A DNA stretch of 64,000 nucleotides from Tipula vernalis (lineage: Eukaryota; Arthropoda; Insecta; Diptera; Tipulidae), in contig OY282560.1 of assembly GCA_958295665.1 (NCBI GenBank), positions 86,528,311 to 86,592,310 of the forward strand, in the 5' to 3' direction. Under the pieces are notes generated by a model. That model was not told the origin of the DNA. It was given only the letters and a program-made list of their open reading frames with translations, and ran no database searches. How positions within the stretch are numbered: position 1 is the stretch's first letter; each line of letters begins with the position of its first letter. Shown here in pieces: positions 34,729 to 47,730 of this stretch. The translations under genes were made by a program, and so were the position numbers.

Positions 34729-35254
34729 AACAGTTTACATTGAAAGCAATAACAAAAAATAAACAAATTTTTGATGAAAATTTTGATCCAATTATAATTT
34801 CCTTGGTTGTTTTATGAAACATGATTTGATCCGGATCAAATTAAACGTCACCGCATTAGCATTCATCACCGAAAATAATCTATTATAAATCAATTGATGA
34901 TTGCTAGCATTTGTTTCCAATTCACTTTGACATTTCACATTTCTATGTATTTGTAAAGAGCAAAGCAAATCTATGAAAAAATCCAAAGTAAAGCAAAGTG
35001 CTCTCCGAGCAAAAAAAAAGTGCTTTATTTTCTCAAAAAGAATTTGTAATGTCAATTTTTTACTCTTCGAGTAAAATCTTTTACCCTCAGAATGTATTTT
35101 CTTTCCGAAAGAATTTAACATAAGAATTGATTTCAATAAAACGATGAAATCGTTCTATTCATGCCATTGATTTGATTTGAACTTGGATAATAATTTCAAA
35201 AATTCCAATAGATGGAGAACAAAGCCAATTGAGAACAAAACGTCACATAGATTC
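34729..35254. other. Spacer with unassigned minus-strand frame
   Basis: A 114-codon minus-strand frame (34792-35136) has no recognisable domain and low-complexity composition. Confidence 0.35.
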
Positions 35255-35745
35255 CGAATAATGCCAAGATGTTACAACTGTGGTGGAACCGGGCATCTAA
35301 ATCTTGTGCAACCATAGAGCTGTCAAAAATGTAATGTTCAATGGAAAGGAACTTTGTGCACTAGTTGATACCGGAAGCGACATTAGTTAATGTCACATAA
35401 AAAATTCATTGGAACGGGCATTTGCAAATTTAGCGAGGAGTGCACAATATTCCATGATGCGGAGTCCAGAGATGTATCAACCGTAGGTAGGTTTAATGCA
35501 AAGCTAAAAATAGAGGATGAAGTATATGAGATCACAATTCGCATTGTTCCTGACGGAATATTGCCAGTTGACTTTTTATTGGGTAGAGATTTGGGTAGAG
35601 ATTTGACAAATCAAACGCCGACTGGAATTACTATGAGAAAATTTATTCCGGGAAACGTTTCAATGGTCAAGTCCAAACATAAAAATGCATATTGAGCTGA
35701 CCGATGAGAAACCGATTGCTTATAAACTGAATTATCTAAGAAAAT
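35255..35745 (+). pseudogene. Ty3/gypsy gag-protease relic
   Basis: The plus strand shows a zinc knuckle CYNCGGTGHLNL (the final cysteine is missing) and, after stops, a second Cys pair. The retroviral-type protease motif LVDTGSDIS follows; a 1-base frame change leads into a protease body ending LPVDFLLGRDL. Then come an LTDEKPIAYK-like stretch that usually begins the RT region, and a break. It could be a remnant of the internal region belonging to the solo-LTR family around it, since it lies amid those LTRs, but nothing links them directly. Confidence 0.75.
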
Positions 35746-35756
35746 TATTAAAATTG

Positions 35757-35979
35757 TTAAAACTGTATGATTTTAATTAACAATACTTAAAATATCGTGC
35801 ATTTACTAAAAATAAAATTTAAAATTTTAACAGTTTTAATACAAAATTTCATTTTATCGTTTTAATTTACGATGATAAATTGAAATTTTGTATTAAAACT
35901 GTTAAAATTTTAAATTTTATTTTTAGTAAATGCACGATATTTTAACTATCGTTCATTAAAATCATACAGTTTTAACTTT
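35757..35979. repeat. Long near-perfect hairpin, ~105-bp arms
   Basis: Arms 35757-35862 and 35868-35979 are inverted copies with few mismatches (shared CGTGCATTTACTAAAAATAA and AAAACTGTATGATTTTAAT). The loop is only a few bases. If transcribed it would make a double-stranded RNA of about 100 bp. Probably a palindromic MITE; target duplication not obvious. Confidence 0.85.
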
Positions 35980-36123
35980 TAAAAATTATGTTACATAATT
36001 TGGTTAAAAAGGGAATATCGTTCTCGTTACTCGTTCTCAATGTGTACCGGCCTTTACTGACTACGTATTTTAAACTGTATGTCATACAAATTCAAAAGTC
36101 GTCGAAAAGTAACCTCGTAAACT

Positions 36124-36200
36124 GCCTTTTCACCAAGCATCTATGAGGAAATAGCGAAAGCTTCAAAATTTGAAAAGTCTTTTGAGGCACACAGCATTAG
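36124..36200. repeat. Short dispersed repeat, copy 3
   Basis: CCTTTTCACCAAGCATCTAT...AATTTGAAAAGTCTTTTGAGG then CACACAGCATTAG, matching 11306-11398 with a small internal deletion. Confidence 0.75.
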
Positions 36201-36369
36201 TTATAAACTTATTGATTTGTTCACTATTGTATCAAGTGACGTAGTAAACGATGTGATACTCTTGAAAAATGACGTGACACGATTATGAGAATTGGGTGAT
36301 AAAATGGTTTTATAACAACAAAAATATTAGTTTTAAACAGTGTACACAATTTTTCTAAAAAACAACATT

Positions 36370-39063
36370 TTATTTATTTACAAAAAATCTATTCTACAGT
36401 TAAAAAAAACAACTTAATGAATAGTAACTACATAGTATAATATAATAATTAAAATTTGTACAATACGGAATATATGCCAAAAATATTATAAAATCAAAAA
36501 TTGCAACTACGAATTTCGTACCGAAAGCATTTTCTCGATTTTTCAAAATGAAACAAATGATAATAATCATTGAAAATTCTGGCCATTGAAGCCATCGGTT
36601 CGTTATAGCCATAATTAGTTCTATGAAATTCGATAAATAGAAATTCCCTTTGCCGCATAACATTGCTGACGCTTCGCTAAAGTATCAATTCGAAGGCTTA
36701 GACACCGATTTTCATACCCTGGAAGATTACGCACTTGCTGCCACATAGGCTGATTACGATCTGAAAGATAACCAAGCTTTCTATAAATGTAAATGGTAAA
36801 ACGTTTCTGAATTGATTCCAATCTTTTAATCTGTACTTCATGGTGAGGATACCAAACCACCGCCGCATATTCCAGGTGAGGTCTAGCTAGAGAAGTATAT
36901 AAACTAACACATGAAAAAATATCAACAAACTCTTTTGTCATTCTAAAAATAAAACCCAACATAGAATTGGCTTTTAATATTATTTTGTCTAGATGTAAAG
37001 TAAAAGTTAATTTTTGATCAAAGAATACACCTAAGTCAACAATTGAAGTTACTCTACAAAGTTCATTACCCTCCAACTGATAATTGAAAACAATCGGATT
37101 GGATGATCTATAGAACGACATGATGTTGCATTTATTAATATTGATCAACAATTTATTCGTAGAGCACCAACGAGATAATGAATTAATTTCTGATTGAAAT
37201 ACTTCTGAAACATTTAAAGATTGAATATGTTTAAAAATCTTCAAATCGTCTGCAAATAATAAGCAGTTACAAAATTTAAAAATATTCGGAATGTCATTCA
37301 CAAATAAAAGAAAAATGATTGGGCCCAAATGTGATCCCTGCGGAACCCCAGAATGGCCATATATATAATCCGATTTGACTTGATTCAATAAAACATATTG
37401 TCTTCTTCCCACCAGATAAGAACCAATCCATTTTAAAAAATTAGGGGCGACTGAGAGCTTTTTTATAATGATTGTATGGTCAATTGAATCAATGGCTTTA
37501 GCAAAATCAAAGTAAATCGCATCAACCTGGGCGGCTTGTGACTCAAGTGATTCAGTGGCGAATTTAGTAAATTGTAAAAGATTGGTAGTCGTAGATTTTC
37601 CAATGGTGAAACCGTGCTGAAAATCCGAGATAATTTCTTTTGTATGAAATGACAGATGTTTTGTCACAATTAACTCGAAAAGTTTTGGGATCGATGAAAG
37701 AATTGAGATTCCACGATAATTGGATACATCAGAGCGGTCCCTCTTTTTGTAAATTGGAACAATATGTGACACTTTCCAAGCGGTTGGAAAATAGCCGTTA
37801 ACTAACGATTGGTTAAAAATAAAACATAACGGAGTTGCAATATATGATGCAAAACATTTAAGTATTGACGAGGGAATACCGTCAGGCCCACATCCATCAT
37901 TAATATCCAAAAGGGAATTACATATATCATCTTCAGTTATAGATAAATAAGGAATATTAAATTGACAATTACTGACAATAGGGTCATCAACAATAAGACT
38001 ACTGTTATCTTTATAAACCGATTGAAAGAAGCTTGCAAAACCTGTACATATTTCTGATACAGTGCAGAGCTGAACTCCATCATAATTTATAATCGACGGA
38101 AAGCCCGTTGTTTTGCGCTTATCATTAACAAACTTCCAAAATGATTTGGGGTTTTGTTTGATATTAGCTTCGATCGTTTTTATGTATTGTAGATATTTAG
38201 TATGAAATTCGGATTTAAATTGATCCCGAAGATTGACAAAAAATAGATTTGTTAGAGTCACAATCATTGGTTCGAAGTCTGTAAAAGGCTTTATTCTTAC
38301 GGTTACGCAGATTAATCAAATCCGAATCAAACCATGGAGGGTAACTGTAGTTACGTTTCCTTTTCAAAGGTACGAAACGGTCAAAGGCTAGAAACAGCAA
38401 ATCATTAAAACTTTTTACATTTACATCAATATCGTTGTTAAGAAATAACTCATTCCAGCATATGCATCGGAGAAACTCAGACATACCGTGGGAATCGCAT
38501 GCTTTAAAATCATAAAACGAATCATCCACAGAAAATTCACGACACTTAGCATTAACGTTATTAACATGAAATTCAATTTCGAGAGAATTATGATCTTTAT
38601 CATTGTTCTTAAAAGATGTCACAGATTCGTAAACTGACAAATATTCCGTATTATTAACAAAAATTAAATCTAGAAACGAATTATTATCATTAGAATATAA
38701 ATTAATTTGTTTAAGATTAAAACTAAATAATGCGTCTATTACCGCCGAGTCATTAATAGACAGAACATTAGAAGGTAATATATCTAATGATTCGGAATCA
38801 ACCGACCAATTAATATTGGTTAAATTAAAATCGCCCAACACTACTATAGTATCATTACAATGAGAAATATTAACTATTTCACTTATACAATCTATGTGAT
38901 TTAAATAAATATCGATAGAAGATCTAGGCGGTATATATAGAACTATAAAATAAAATGTTTTTTTACAAGTAAAAACTTTAACACATAAAAATTCAATTGT
39001 TACACAGCCCGGTACAATGATACGCTTTAAAATATATAGATAAAATAAAATAAATGATTCCAT
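36370..39063 (-). pseudogene. CR1-group non-LTR retrotransposon, 5'-truncated and frameshifted
   Basis: The upstream frame (38215-39063) is an apurinic-type endonuclease missing its N-terminus: YIPPRS, VVLGDFNL and KDHNSLEIEF motifs. The next frame (36621-38267, 548 codons) is a reverse transcriptase with YFDFAKAID (about residue 254), SGVPQGSHLGP (about 306) and FADDLKIF (339-346). One extra base near 38235 separates the two. At 36600-36660 a deletion joins QCYAAK to a shifted FHRTNYGYNEP-like C-terminus. The 3' end is marked by AAATAAATAAAA (complement near 36370). LINEs of this type copy themselves by target-primed reverse transcription. The catalytic YxDD-type motif is intact, but the protein is not. 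Confidence 0.88.
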
Positions 39064-39650
39064 CCATTTTGTGGCATTCGTCTATCACTTGCAAAAATCA
39101 AGTGACTTCTGGCGTATAAACAGACTTATAACGTAACAAACGACTAGGAGAATGGAAACATTGAAATGGCGTGACTATAAACATGAAAAATAACGTGACA
39201 CGACTATGATAATTGCGGTAAGAACTTAACTCGTAATAAGTTAAATATAATTTGTTCGAAAGCCTTCATTATATGTTATGAGTTTCCTAGACAGGAAAGC
39301 TTCAAGAATAATGCCATAGGCCATATAAAAACAGTCTCAATTAAGAATTCAACTCTCGGAAACTTCTCGAAAAACTAAAACCATTATTTTTGTATATATA
39401 TATACTAAACTACATAATCTCGTAGGTACTACAATGAATCTAAAGGGTATCTCAACAACTTAAACTTTAAATTTTAAAATGCAATATTTATTTGAAATTT
39501 TTATTGAATTTTAAGGTATAATGAAAATGTTAGTCAAACAGCCATCGCAGCTCCATTGGCAGGGTATGTACCCTTTCGACGAAAATGTTGAAGACTGTTG
39601 GAGCGGGCTGGATCTCCTGAATATGCCTATTTATTACTTTCTTTTAAAAA
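39064..39650. other. Spacer with short repeated phrases
   Basis: 39125-39215 contains two or three degenerate copies of AACGTGACACGACTATGATA; one more copy lies at 36268 on the far side of the LINE. Otherwise unremarkable. Confidence 0.4.
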
Positions 39651-39654
39651 GTAT

Positions 39655-40102
39655 TGTAACGGTGACACCTAGTGTATAATAGAATAAGTTAAATTAATAG
39701 CTCAATGTTAAACTGTACTAAATTGGAATTTTCCATGATAAAATTGTTCTACACTATTCTAACTAGAAAAATCATGAGCTTTCTAGAAGTTTGGTTTGTG
39801 TATATAAAAAGGCAAACGAAGTCCAATTGGATTAGTAATATTTGGAAAGCGACAGTGTGAAGATTAACAAGGAATTAAAAAGTGATTTAAAAAGTGTTTT
39901 AGTGGAAATAAAAATTATAAGTGTACAGTGGAATTTGAGAATAATTTATATAAAGTGATTTTGTGAATTTTTTATTAATAAATTGTATGTTGTAATAATT
40001 TGTGTGTGAAATAAATAAATTCGTTGCTGATAAATTGAATTGATTTTGTATTATTCACAATCCAGTGATACGAACCATGATTGACAAGGCAAAAACGTAA
40101 CA
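39655..40102 (+). mobile_element. Solo LTR D, intact ends
   Basis: TGTAACGGTGACACCTAG...AAAAACGTAACA with a perfect 4-bp duplication GTAT (39651-39654, 40103-40106). The TATA-like TATATAAAAA is at 39801 and AATAAA at 40010. At 448 bp this is the cleanest full-length copy of the family in the window. Confidence 0.9.
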
Positions 40103-40454
40103 GTATTAAGAAAGCATAGGAATCATGAAAATTGTACAACCCGAGATTTTAACGGAAATGGTCATCTTAAGTATAGAGGAGTCCAAATTAACCATTTAAT
40201 GTTGTATGTTTGTGTGTTCTCTAGTTCACAAATTAACAGCTCTAGAATTATGAAATTTTAACCAATAGTTTTTAAATTTCTTTTTTTAACTATTGTTACA
40301 ACAAACAACTTTGCTTTTTTGGTTGAGCTTTATAAATAAAATACTAAGTACAGGTTGATACCTATATATTGTAACATACAATACAAGATGCGGTATTTTT
40401 ATATTATTTTTCCTCATAGGTCCAATTTTAACTCTCATATTTAGTATTCCTTTT
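40103..40454. other. Spacer, no recognisable feature
   Basis: AT-rich DNA between LTR D and the 3' end of the next LINE. Confidence 0.4.
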
Positions 40455-43340
40455 ATATTATTTTTATTTATTTATTTATTTCTTATTAATATTATACAAG
40501 TAGGGCTTAGCCTTATTACAATTTCCTTAAAATACAAGAAAATCTTCTTATGTATACTCAATTCAAATATTCAATTACACAATCTTGATTAAAATTAGAA
40601 CATTAAATAATTTCATATGACGAACAATAGAATTAAATAAAATTTCAAAAAGGGAAAACCAAATACAACATTTGCTGCCTAAAAAACTTATGTTAAAGTA
40701 CTAAATAAAAATATAAATTTAGAAACCAAATTTACAAAATTTATAAATCATAAATCTTAAATCTGGTTGCATCTACCCGAACAAAATTATCACAAAACAA
40801 TATGAACCAGTATTCCAAGATGAAACAAGTATCAACTTAGAGATGAGAAATATGTGAAGCAATCGTTTTTAAAATTATTCAGACTTTTCTTAGATTGTAA
40901 ATTATCACTCACGTGCTTTAGTAGATGTACGAGTCGATCTAAAAAATTTAACCAAATTGAAGAGATACATGGGATTTCTATAATAAATTATTTTATAAAG
41001 GAAAATAACTGTTATGAACTCTAAATAATGATATAAATCATACCCCAATATTAAACGAGTATAACTTGAAATTGAATCAGCTCTCTTTTTGTTGTATATA
41101 TAACGAGCACAAGAATTAAAAGCGATATTTAATTTTCTGAATGAGGACGAGAGCAACCAGAATAAATAGGGGCACAGTAGGTTAAATGCGGAATAATTAA
41201 TGATCGTATTAATTTCAGCTTAGCGTCCCGCGGTGTATAGCTTTCATGGGGCCATAGCGTCCTTAACGTAGCATATATTCTACCACATAATTGGGTTACA
41301 TGATCATCCCAACTAAGTTTGTTATTCATCAATAACCCCAAGTTCCTATCCACAATCTCAATATTCGCATTGCCAAATTTGATATTATAATGCCGAATTG
41401 CTGCCGGTTGATTTTAATATGATTGTTATTGCTCCAAATGAAAATTCTTTCAAGTGTATCGTTTATTCTCAGCACGCAAGCATCCATATATCGCTTGCTA
41501 CTGCCGAGTCATAGATTTGCACATCATCTGCAAAAATATGAAACTTTACCGGAGCTACACTGTTTCTGATATCATTAATAAATATCATAAATAACAAAGG
41601 GCCCAAGATTGAACCCTGAGGAACACCAGAAGTCAATAAACTCTCGTTGGAAAATTTTTCATTTAATTTGACAATTTGATACCTATCCGATAGGTATGAA
41701 GCGAAAAGCTGAACCACAGAATGGGAAAAATTAAAGTTTGAGCGCAACTTATGGGGCAGAACTTCATGGTTGACACTGTCAAAAGCTTTAGAAAAATCTA
41801 GAAGCACAAGCAAAGGCACTTTACGTTCTGCAACAGATGAACTCAAATCATCTATAATTTTGATTATTGCAGTAGTTGTACTATGTCTTTCTCGAAACCC
41901 GGTCTGTAGATCATCAATTAAGCCAAAACTAGAAATATGATTCATCATCTGAAACTTCATAATTTTTTCAATTGCCTTAGATAAGCAAGGAAGTATACTG
42001 ATTGGTCGAAAGTCTTGTATAGTTTCAGGCTTAGGTACCTTCCCAACAGGGGTTATATGTGCAATCTTCTTTGATTTTGCACAGCTACCTGGGAGCATTT
42101 TGCAAAATGATTTGAGAACTCAGTAACTGAAAAATTCGACACGACAGTTCGTTTGGTTTTTTAAAGACCATATTTTTGAAAATTCCGCCATAAAATCCTA
42201 TTGGGAGTGTCCAAATTAAAAATATGGTATTACTTTTAAAATACTGGAGCTTCGCTGCTTTAATCATCCCATTCACCTTATTCCTGTACTTCTTGTAATG
42301 ACTAAGTGAAGTAGGATTTTTATTTGCTCTCCAAGTTACATGAAGAAAGTCCCTAATATTCCGATGGTACAGTGTAGAGTGATTTAATGAGAAAGACTTG
42401 CATGGGGGCTCCAAATAAATTTTTCTTATGGGTGCATACTCATCGAGAAGTTGAGACACTAGTGCATTGAAATGTTCCAATTGATTATTAACATCCGGGA
42501 TGAGGGAAATTACTCCCCAATCAAGCGAATATGCTGCAATATCTAAAGGCGTCATTGTCATAAATATTAATATAAAAATTATACGAGCCAAAAATCATAT
42601 CATGGGTTGTAAATAGTCCGGGAACTGAAATTTGAGTAAAAAAATTCAATTTTGGTCGATTATTCAATAGCAACAGATCAAGACAAGTCATCCTTCTATC
42701 CACAAAGTTAGTAGGGCAATATGATGCAATTTCTAGGTCCCGTGAAAAAATAAAATCCCTGAATGTCTGGACATACTTTTCATTCGAATTGAAATCCAGA
42801 TTGAAATCACCTAGAATAAGAATATCGCTATATTTGCCGGCTAAGCCTGTCAAAAACTTCCTCAGTCTATTTACAAATTTAATACACGGAGGACGATAAA
42901 CAACACCAACTAAAACTTTCTCATTTAAGGGATTACACATTTCAATGAAGATGAAATCAAACGAAGGGTCAAGAGTAATTTTTTTGATTAATTTGTAGCT
43001 CAAGTTTTTTTTTTAATATAAAGGGCTACTCCTCCGTCACGTCTATATTACATTTATTTTGGATCTTTTCTTTATTATTAAATGTTAGCATAAAAAGTGA
43101 AAGCCCTCTTTTTCTAAAGGTAGAAATCCCATTTTCGTTTTATGTTCACTCGGTTTAGATAATAATAACAGCATCTAATATTTTCAGATCTTTATTTTGT
43201 AAGTCCTTTCTTATATCGTTGCTCGTGCAATCCGCGTTACGCTTGATGGTTAACTTCTGGTATATGTCAAAGTCCAACGTGTTTGTTTTCCACAAGTCAT
43301 TATTTAAGGCCGTGACCTTACAATCATTCTCCGTTACCGA
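40455..43340 (-). pseudogene. CR1-group non-LTR retrotransposon, multiply frameshifted
   Basis: Reading leftward: a possible ORF1 or leader remnant (about 43180-43340); endonuclease pieces (42521-43030) with DGGVALY, GVVYRPP, LILGDFNLD and a THDMI-type end; a linker (42085-42591); the RT (41469-42098) with LLDFSKAFDS, SGVPQGSILGPLLF and FADDVQIY; then C-terminal pieces (40905-41450) with NLGLLMNNKLSW and RYIYNKKRADS. Sequence is nearly continuous through all domains, but at least four frameshifts break it. One is in an A-run at 43005. The 3' end carries TAAATAAATAAATA (complement of 40463-40485), a microsatellite tail. Related to but distinct from the LINE at 36370-39063. Confidence 0.86.
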
Positions 43341-43344
43341 CTTA

Positions 43345-46300
43345 TCAGAGGTCAGCTATAAAGCCAAATTACTATGCCACAAAATTTAATATCTTATTAA
43401 ATTCGAACCCTCCGACCGATCCATTATAAGATCGGTTGAGTAAATCATAAATGTTTTAATTAAAATGAAATGAATCATTTCTTGTAAAATTCGTAACAAG
43501 ACGTAACTTATTATAACTGTCATTAGTGCGATTCCATATATTATTATTATTCATGTTTTGTCGCCTCTATCTGTCTATATTTAGAAGCCAGTTTGCAGAA
43601 AACCCTAAACCTTCATGGTTTTATTTTTTTTTTTTTCTTATTTATAACATTGTGACAAAAAAAGACCAAAACAAAATTTTATTATTAGAATATGCATTGT
43701 ACACATTTGAGTACCATATATACAAGTTCGCGTAACATTTATATGTTATGGCGCCATAATTTTTTGTTTTTTTGTTTTAAATTTAAATGCAAACAACATA
43801 ATAAGTTTTAATTTTACGGAAAATGACTTACACCAACAAAACAAATCAAAAATATAATTTTAAGAAAATTTATTTATGTTATGACATGAATTATATGTTT
43901 ATGTAGTACAGAGTTTGTTTTATAAATTTGTTTCGCAGTCGCGTAATAATGTTTAATAGGATCAACTTAGTTGGAAATGAAACGCACGACGGTAAACAAA
44001 CTTTTCCATCCAGCAATTAGGTTACCTTATTTTATATTATAATGCTGATACAAATTGGTATACATAAATATTTGGAAAAATATAATTTTATGCGTGTGTC
44101 TGGGTTACAAAATATCCGGGCCGCTCACTTAAAAAAAAAAAAAAATTACCTTATTAGGCAAAAACTATAACAACAAAAAAATTAGTACGAATTATAATAC
44201 TTCTGCTGAAGTAATTAAAACTAATTCATAAAAATTTCAAAATCCATTCCCAAATATTTGTTTATACGATTTTAATTACATCGTTTTTGTGTTTAAAAAA
44301 AAAAAATCTGTATCATCAAATTAGCGCTAATCCCATGACATACGGTTCCATTTAAATTGTGTACAAAAATTTACAATTTACACACAAAAAAATTGTGTAT
44401 GAATGAAAAATATTTAATTGTAAAATACCCGAGTGTAGTTCTACACTTAGATCAATATCATTTTGGTTTTTTTGTTAAAATGATCTTTATAATGAAAATT
44501 CACATATAAATAAAATAAAAAATATTAACAAAATCTTCATCATCGTCATCAGTATAGTTCAAATAACAAAATGGCACGAGACGTGCCCAAAAAAAAAAAT
44601 GAAAAAGTAATTATTGTACGTTTTATACAAGTACATAAAATTTACATAGCGACGTAAGTAAATCAAACGAACTCATCGTATATTGTACGTCGTACGTCTA
44701 TACTTGTACAAACATAATAATATTCTTTTTTATATTTTGTTGATCTTTTGATTCACAAAATTTTGGTTTTGTGATAAAAAAATATTTAGTTAATTGTAAT
44801 TAGTTTATTAGCGGAAAATACATAAAAAATAAAATAAAAACCAAATCGCGTTGTGCACACCATCACATTAAAACTCGTCGGATTCTTGGCTGTCTTATTA
44901 TTTAGTTTTTATGAAAATAAAAATCCGCATAGACGCGAGTTTCAATTAATTTTTATTTTAGGTACAGGGTGATTATAATTTGTTGCTTAATTATCGTAGC
45001 TAAGGGTCACGTAATACGTGATCAGGTTTTTTTCGCCAGAAGAATTCTGTGCCAGTTCAGAAGAATATGATCCGTCGATCGTTTGAAAATCAGAAGACCA
45101 CAGCTGTGAACGCCTAGGAACAATTGTTCAGTCACTTGTGCATTTAATCCTTGCCAAAAAATGGACGAAATTTATAGTCAATTTTATCGCTTTAGATTTG
45201 GCTTACTGTTGACTATCGCAGTTGACTGACAAAATGTGGTCGAATTTGCTATTTAAAAACTGACCAACATTTGTCAGTAAGAATTGACATCCAAACGTAA
45301 TTTATAACTGGTAGTCTTTAGTAAGCCTTTTTCGTTTACTCATACATATACGGAATGAACTGACAAACGGGAGATTTTTCCGGTGGACATTTCTTAGTCA
45401 AAACTAAGGCATCTAATTTCGAAATTCGGAATTCCGGTTGTATTACGAAATGCCGGCCCATATTTTGGTTTCGATTATTTCGAAATTAATGAATTTCTAT
45501 TTTTGACACTAATCTAAATAATTTCAACATAATTTTATGTAATTATTGTCTTTCTTATACTAAAAAAAACTATACCCGAGGAAACTTCTCTAAAGTCACT
45601 ATTCTAGGGATCCAGAATGGATGGAATTTTTTTTCAACTTTAACAAAAAATTATACGTATTGTAATATTTCAGAGACTGACAAAAGTGGTCAATTTAGGG
45701 AGCTGGTCAAAATTGAGAGGTGGCTACTTTTGGAAGTTTTAGAGTATTTTGATTCTGCGTTCATCATGACATGATACCTAAATGCTCGTGAATACGTCTC
45801 TAAAATACGCCTGCCAAATACGTGTTGTGTTGTTTCTTAGTTTTTAAAATGCAAAATTGTACTTAGTACATAATAACTATAGAGTAACAAATAAATTCAG
45901 AAACTTTCTCGTCGTCCAATTCCAGTTATTAATTTGACGAGAGAAATTCAAGCTCGAAAAAATATATGATTTGATCAGTTCTTCAAAGACGGAAAGAATA
46001 AACATAAACTTAAATATGTATATACTCTGGTGAAGATGATTTATCGCTATTACAAGTTGCGAACTAATTTATCGCGATTGTGCCTTTATAATTTAATTTG
46101 TGACACCAAAACATTCAAAATTGAAAAAATATTTAATTTTGTTAATCCATTTTAATGTTTCTACCATGACAAATTTGCTCGTTTTTCCAGCTTCCTGAAA
46201 AATGTCAAAAACCTATATACGTTTTTCCATCGTCACCAGCGGTAGGTAACATGCTTTCTCTGTGTTTCGAAAAGGCTTTAGCTTTGCGACGAACGAAATG

Positions 46301-46527
46301 CCTTTCAAGGAAAAGGGCGTATTTAGCAGCGGGAAATATCGTTACTAAAATTCTAGCCTGAACGACATAAGCCTCGATGCCTCAGATCAGAGAAAAACTA
46401 GAAAAACAGATAACCCTTGATTTAAATCAATAATGGCCAATTGTATGAACGGTACTAAGTCGCAGTAGCAATTAAATCTATGTTTAAAAATTGGTCGGTT
46501 TTTTCCAAATTCATTTAATAAGCAGTG
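43345..46527. other. AT-rich intergenic DNA, no recognisable feature
   Basis: Long A/T runs, no repeat ends or coding motifs seen by eye. The 69-codon frame at 43526-43735 is rich in homopolymer phenylalanine codons and not credible. Confidence 0.4.
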
Positions 46528-47112
46528 AATACGTATCACTGGATTGTGAATAATACAAAATCAATTTAATTTATCACCAACGAATTTATTTAGTTAACAC
46601 AAGAATTATTATAACACAGTTTACGGCACGGATTGGTTTTAGCTGTCTCACTTGACAGGCGACGGTGGCAAATTTTGGAAAAAGAAGATTTAATACAGCG
46701 ATTTTTAGTTATTAATATTTCCACACCAAGAAATAAATGGCGCCACTTTGACTGAGACAGCTAAAACCAATGCTAGCCCAGTTTACAATTCACAAAATCA
46801 CTTTATATAAATTATTCTCAAACTTTACTGTACACGTATAATTTTTATTTCCGCTAAAACACTTTTTAAATCACATTTTTAATTACATTTTAATCTTTAC
46901 AATGTCGCTTACCAAATACTACTGATCCAATTCGACTTCGTTCGCCTTTTTATATACACAAACCAAACTTCTAGAAAGCTCATGACTTTTCCAGTTAGAA
47001 TAGCGTAGAAACATTTAGAGCAATTTTATCATGTAAAATTCCATTTTAGTACAGTTAAACATTGAGCTATTAATTTTAACTTATTCTATTACACACTAGG
47101 TGTCACGGTCAC
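46528..47112 (-). mobile_element. Solo LTR E, truncated, carrying a MITE
   Basis: Same family as A. The 3' end in element sense is missing: family sequence begins at CGTATCACTGGATTGTGAAT (46528) without the ~30-bp TGTTACG...TTGACAAGG complement end. The other end reads GGTGTCACGGTCACA (47112) followed by ATAT. It is interrupted by the element at 46625-46778. Confidence 0.83.
46625..46778. mobile_element. 154-bp MITE with 8-bp target duplication
   Basis: Left GGCACGGATTGGTTTTAGCT and inverted right GGCTAGCATTGGTTTTAGCT both continue into GTCTCA. Flanked by a perfect 8-bp direct repeat CAGTTTAC (46617-46624, 46779-46786) located in what is contiguous LTR sequence elsewhere. The 8-bp duplication suggests hAT or a related superfamily, although the GGC ends are not typical of hAT. 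Confidence 0.87.
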
Positions 47113-47159
47113 AATATGTAGTATGCGTAGTATGTAAATGTAATTGAAAAACAAAAAAT

Positions 47160-47730
47160 TTTCAGTTCCAGTGATTTTAAAAAAATCGCCCGTCATCGAT
47201 TTTCATTATTCCAAATGCATTTCCCACAATGCTTCGTACTTTGCTATGCATAACATTAAAGTTTCTTTCTACTACGGTTAAGTTGCCTTTTCTTACGAAC
47301 GGTGTGATAATAGCTACCGGGTCTAATGAACATTTGTATATATTCACTGTTCCCTAATAGAAAAAATCCATAAGGTGGGAATGTTTGTTTGCGATATAAT
47401 TGACTATTCCGTAGGACTCTTTGGTCATGTACAGAACCCGAGTAACCACAACAAATACTAATAAATTTACCAGAACTGTCGCATACTGCTATTAAATTAA
47501 TGTTCTAATCAAGTTTAAGATTCATATATTGACTGTGTATTGCAGTCGGTACAATAATTTGTATGTGGTATACATCGATAGCACTTAACGCTTTCGAAAA
47601 TATTGAAGTGGCCGATCGTCGATTAAATTGTTCGCCGATAAGACTATATGAATTTAACTTGGCAATTTGACTAACTTTAGTGCGAGCTTTACAAACATCA
47701 AGAATTTTGTGAACAATTGTTCCCACAGAA
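47160..47730 (-). pseudogene. PIF/Harbinger (HARBI1-like) transposase relic, copy B
   Basis: The best-preserved of the two copies. In order on the minus strand: a linker (TKVSQIAKL), ALSAIDVYHIQII (the position of the AIDGTHI-type first catalytic Asp, with G changed to V), then SSGKFISICCGYSGSVHDQ (second Asp region), QTFPPYGFFLL, and PVAIITPFVRKG...VERNFNVMHSKVRS followed by NAFGIMK (HARBI1 C-terminal signature). Stops and a frameshift near 47340 and 47500 break it. It lacks the N-terminal third. HARBI1-type nucleases mobilise PIF/Harbinger elements; no Myb-like partner gene is seen. Confidence 0.8.

Noticed and set aside
34792..35136. 114-codon minus-strand frame as a host gene
   Set aside because: Low-complexity Lys/Phe/Ser-rich reading with no domain; kept only as a spacer note.
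40455..43340. Long target duplication for the second CR1-group LINE
   Set aside because: I compared both flanks by eye and found no matching repeat like that of the LOA element.
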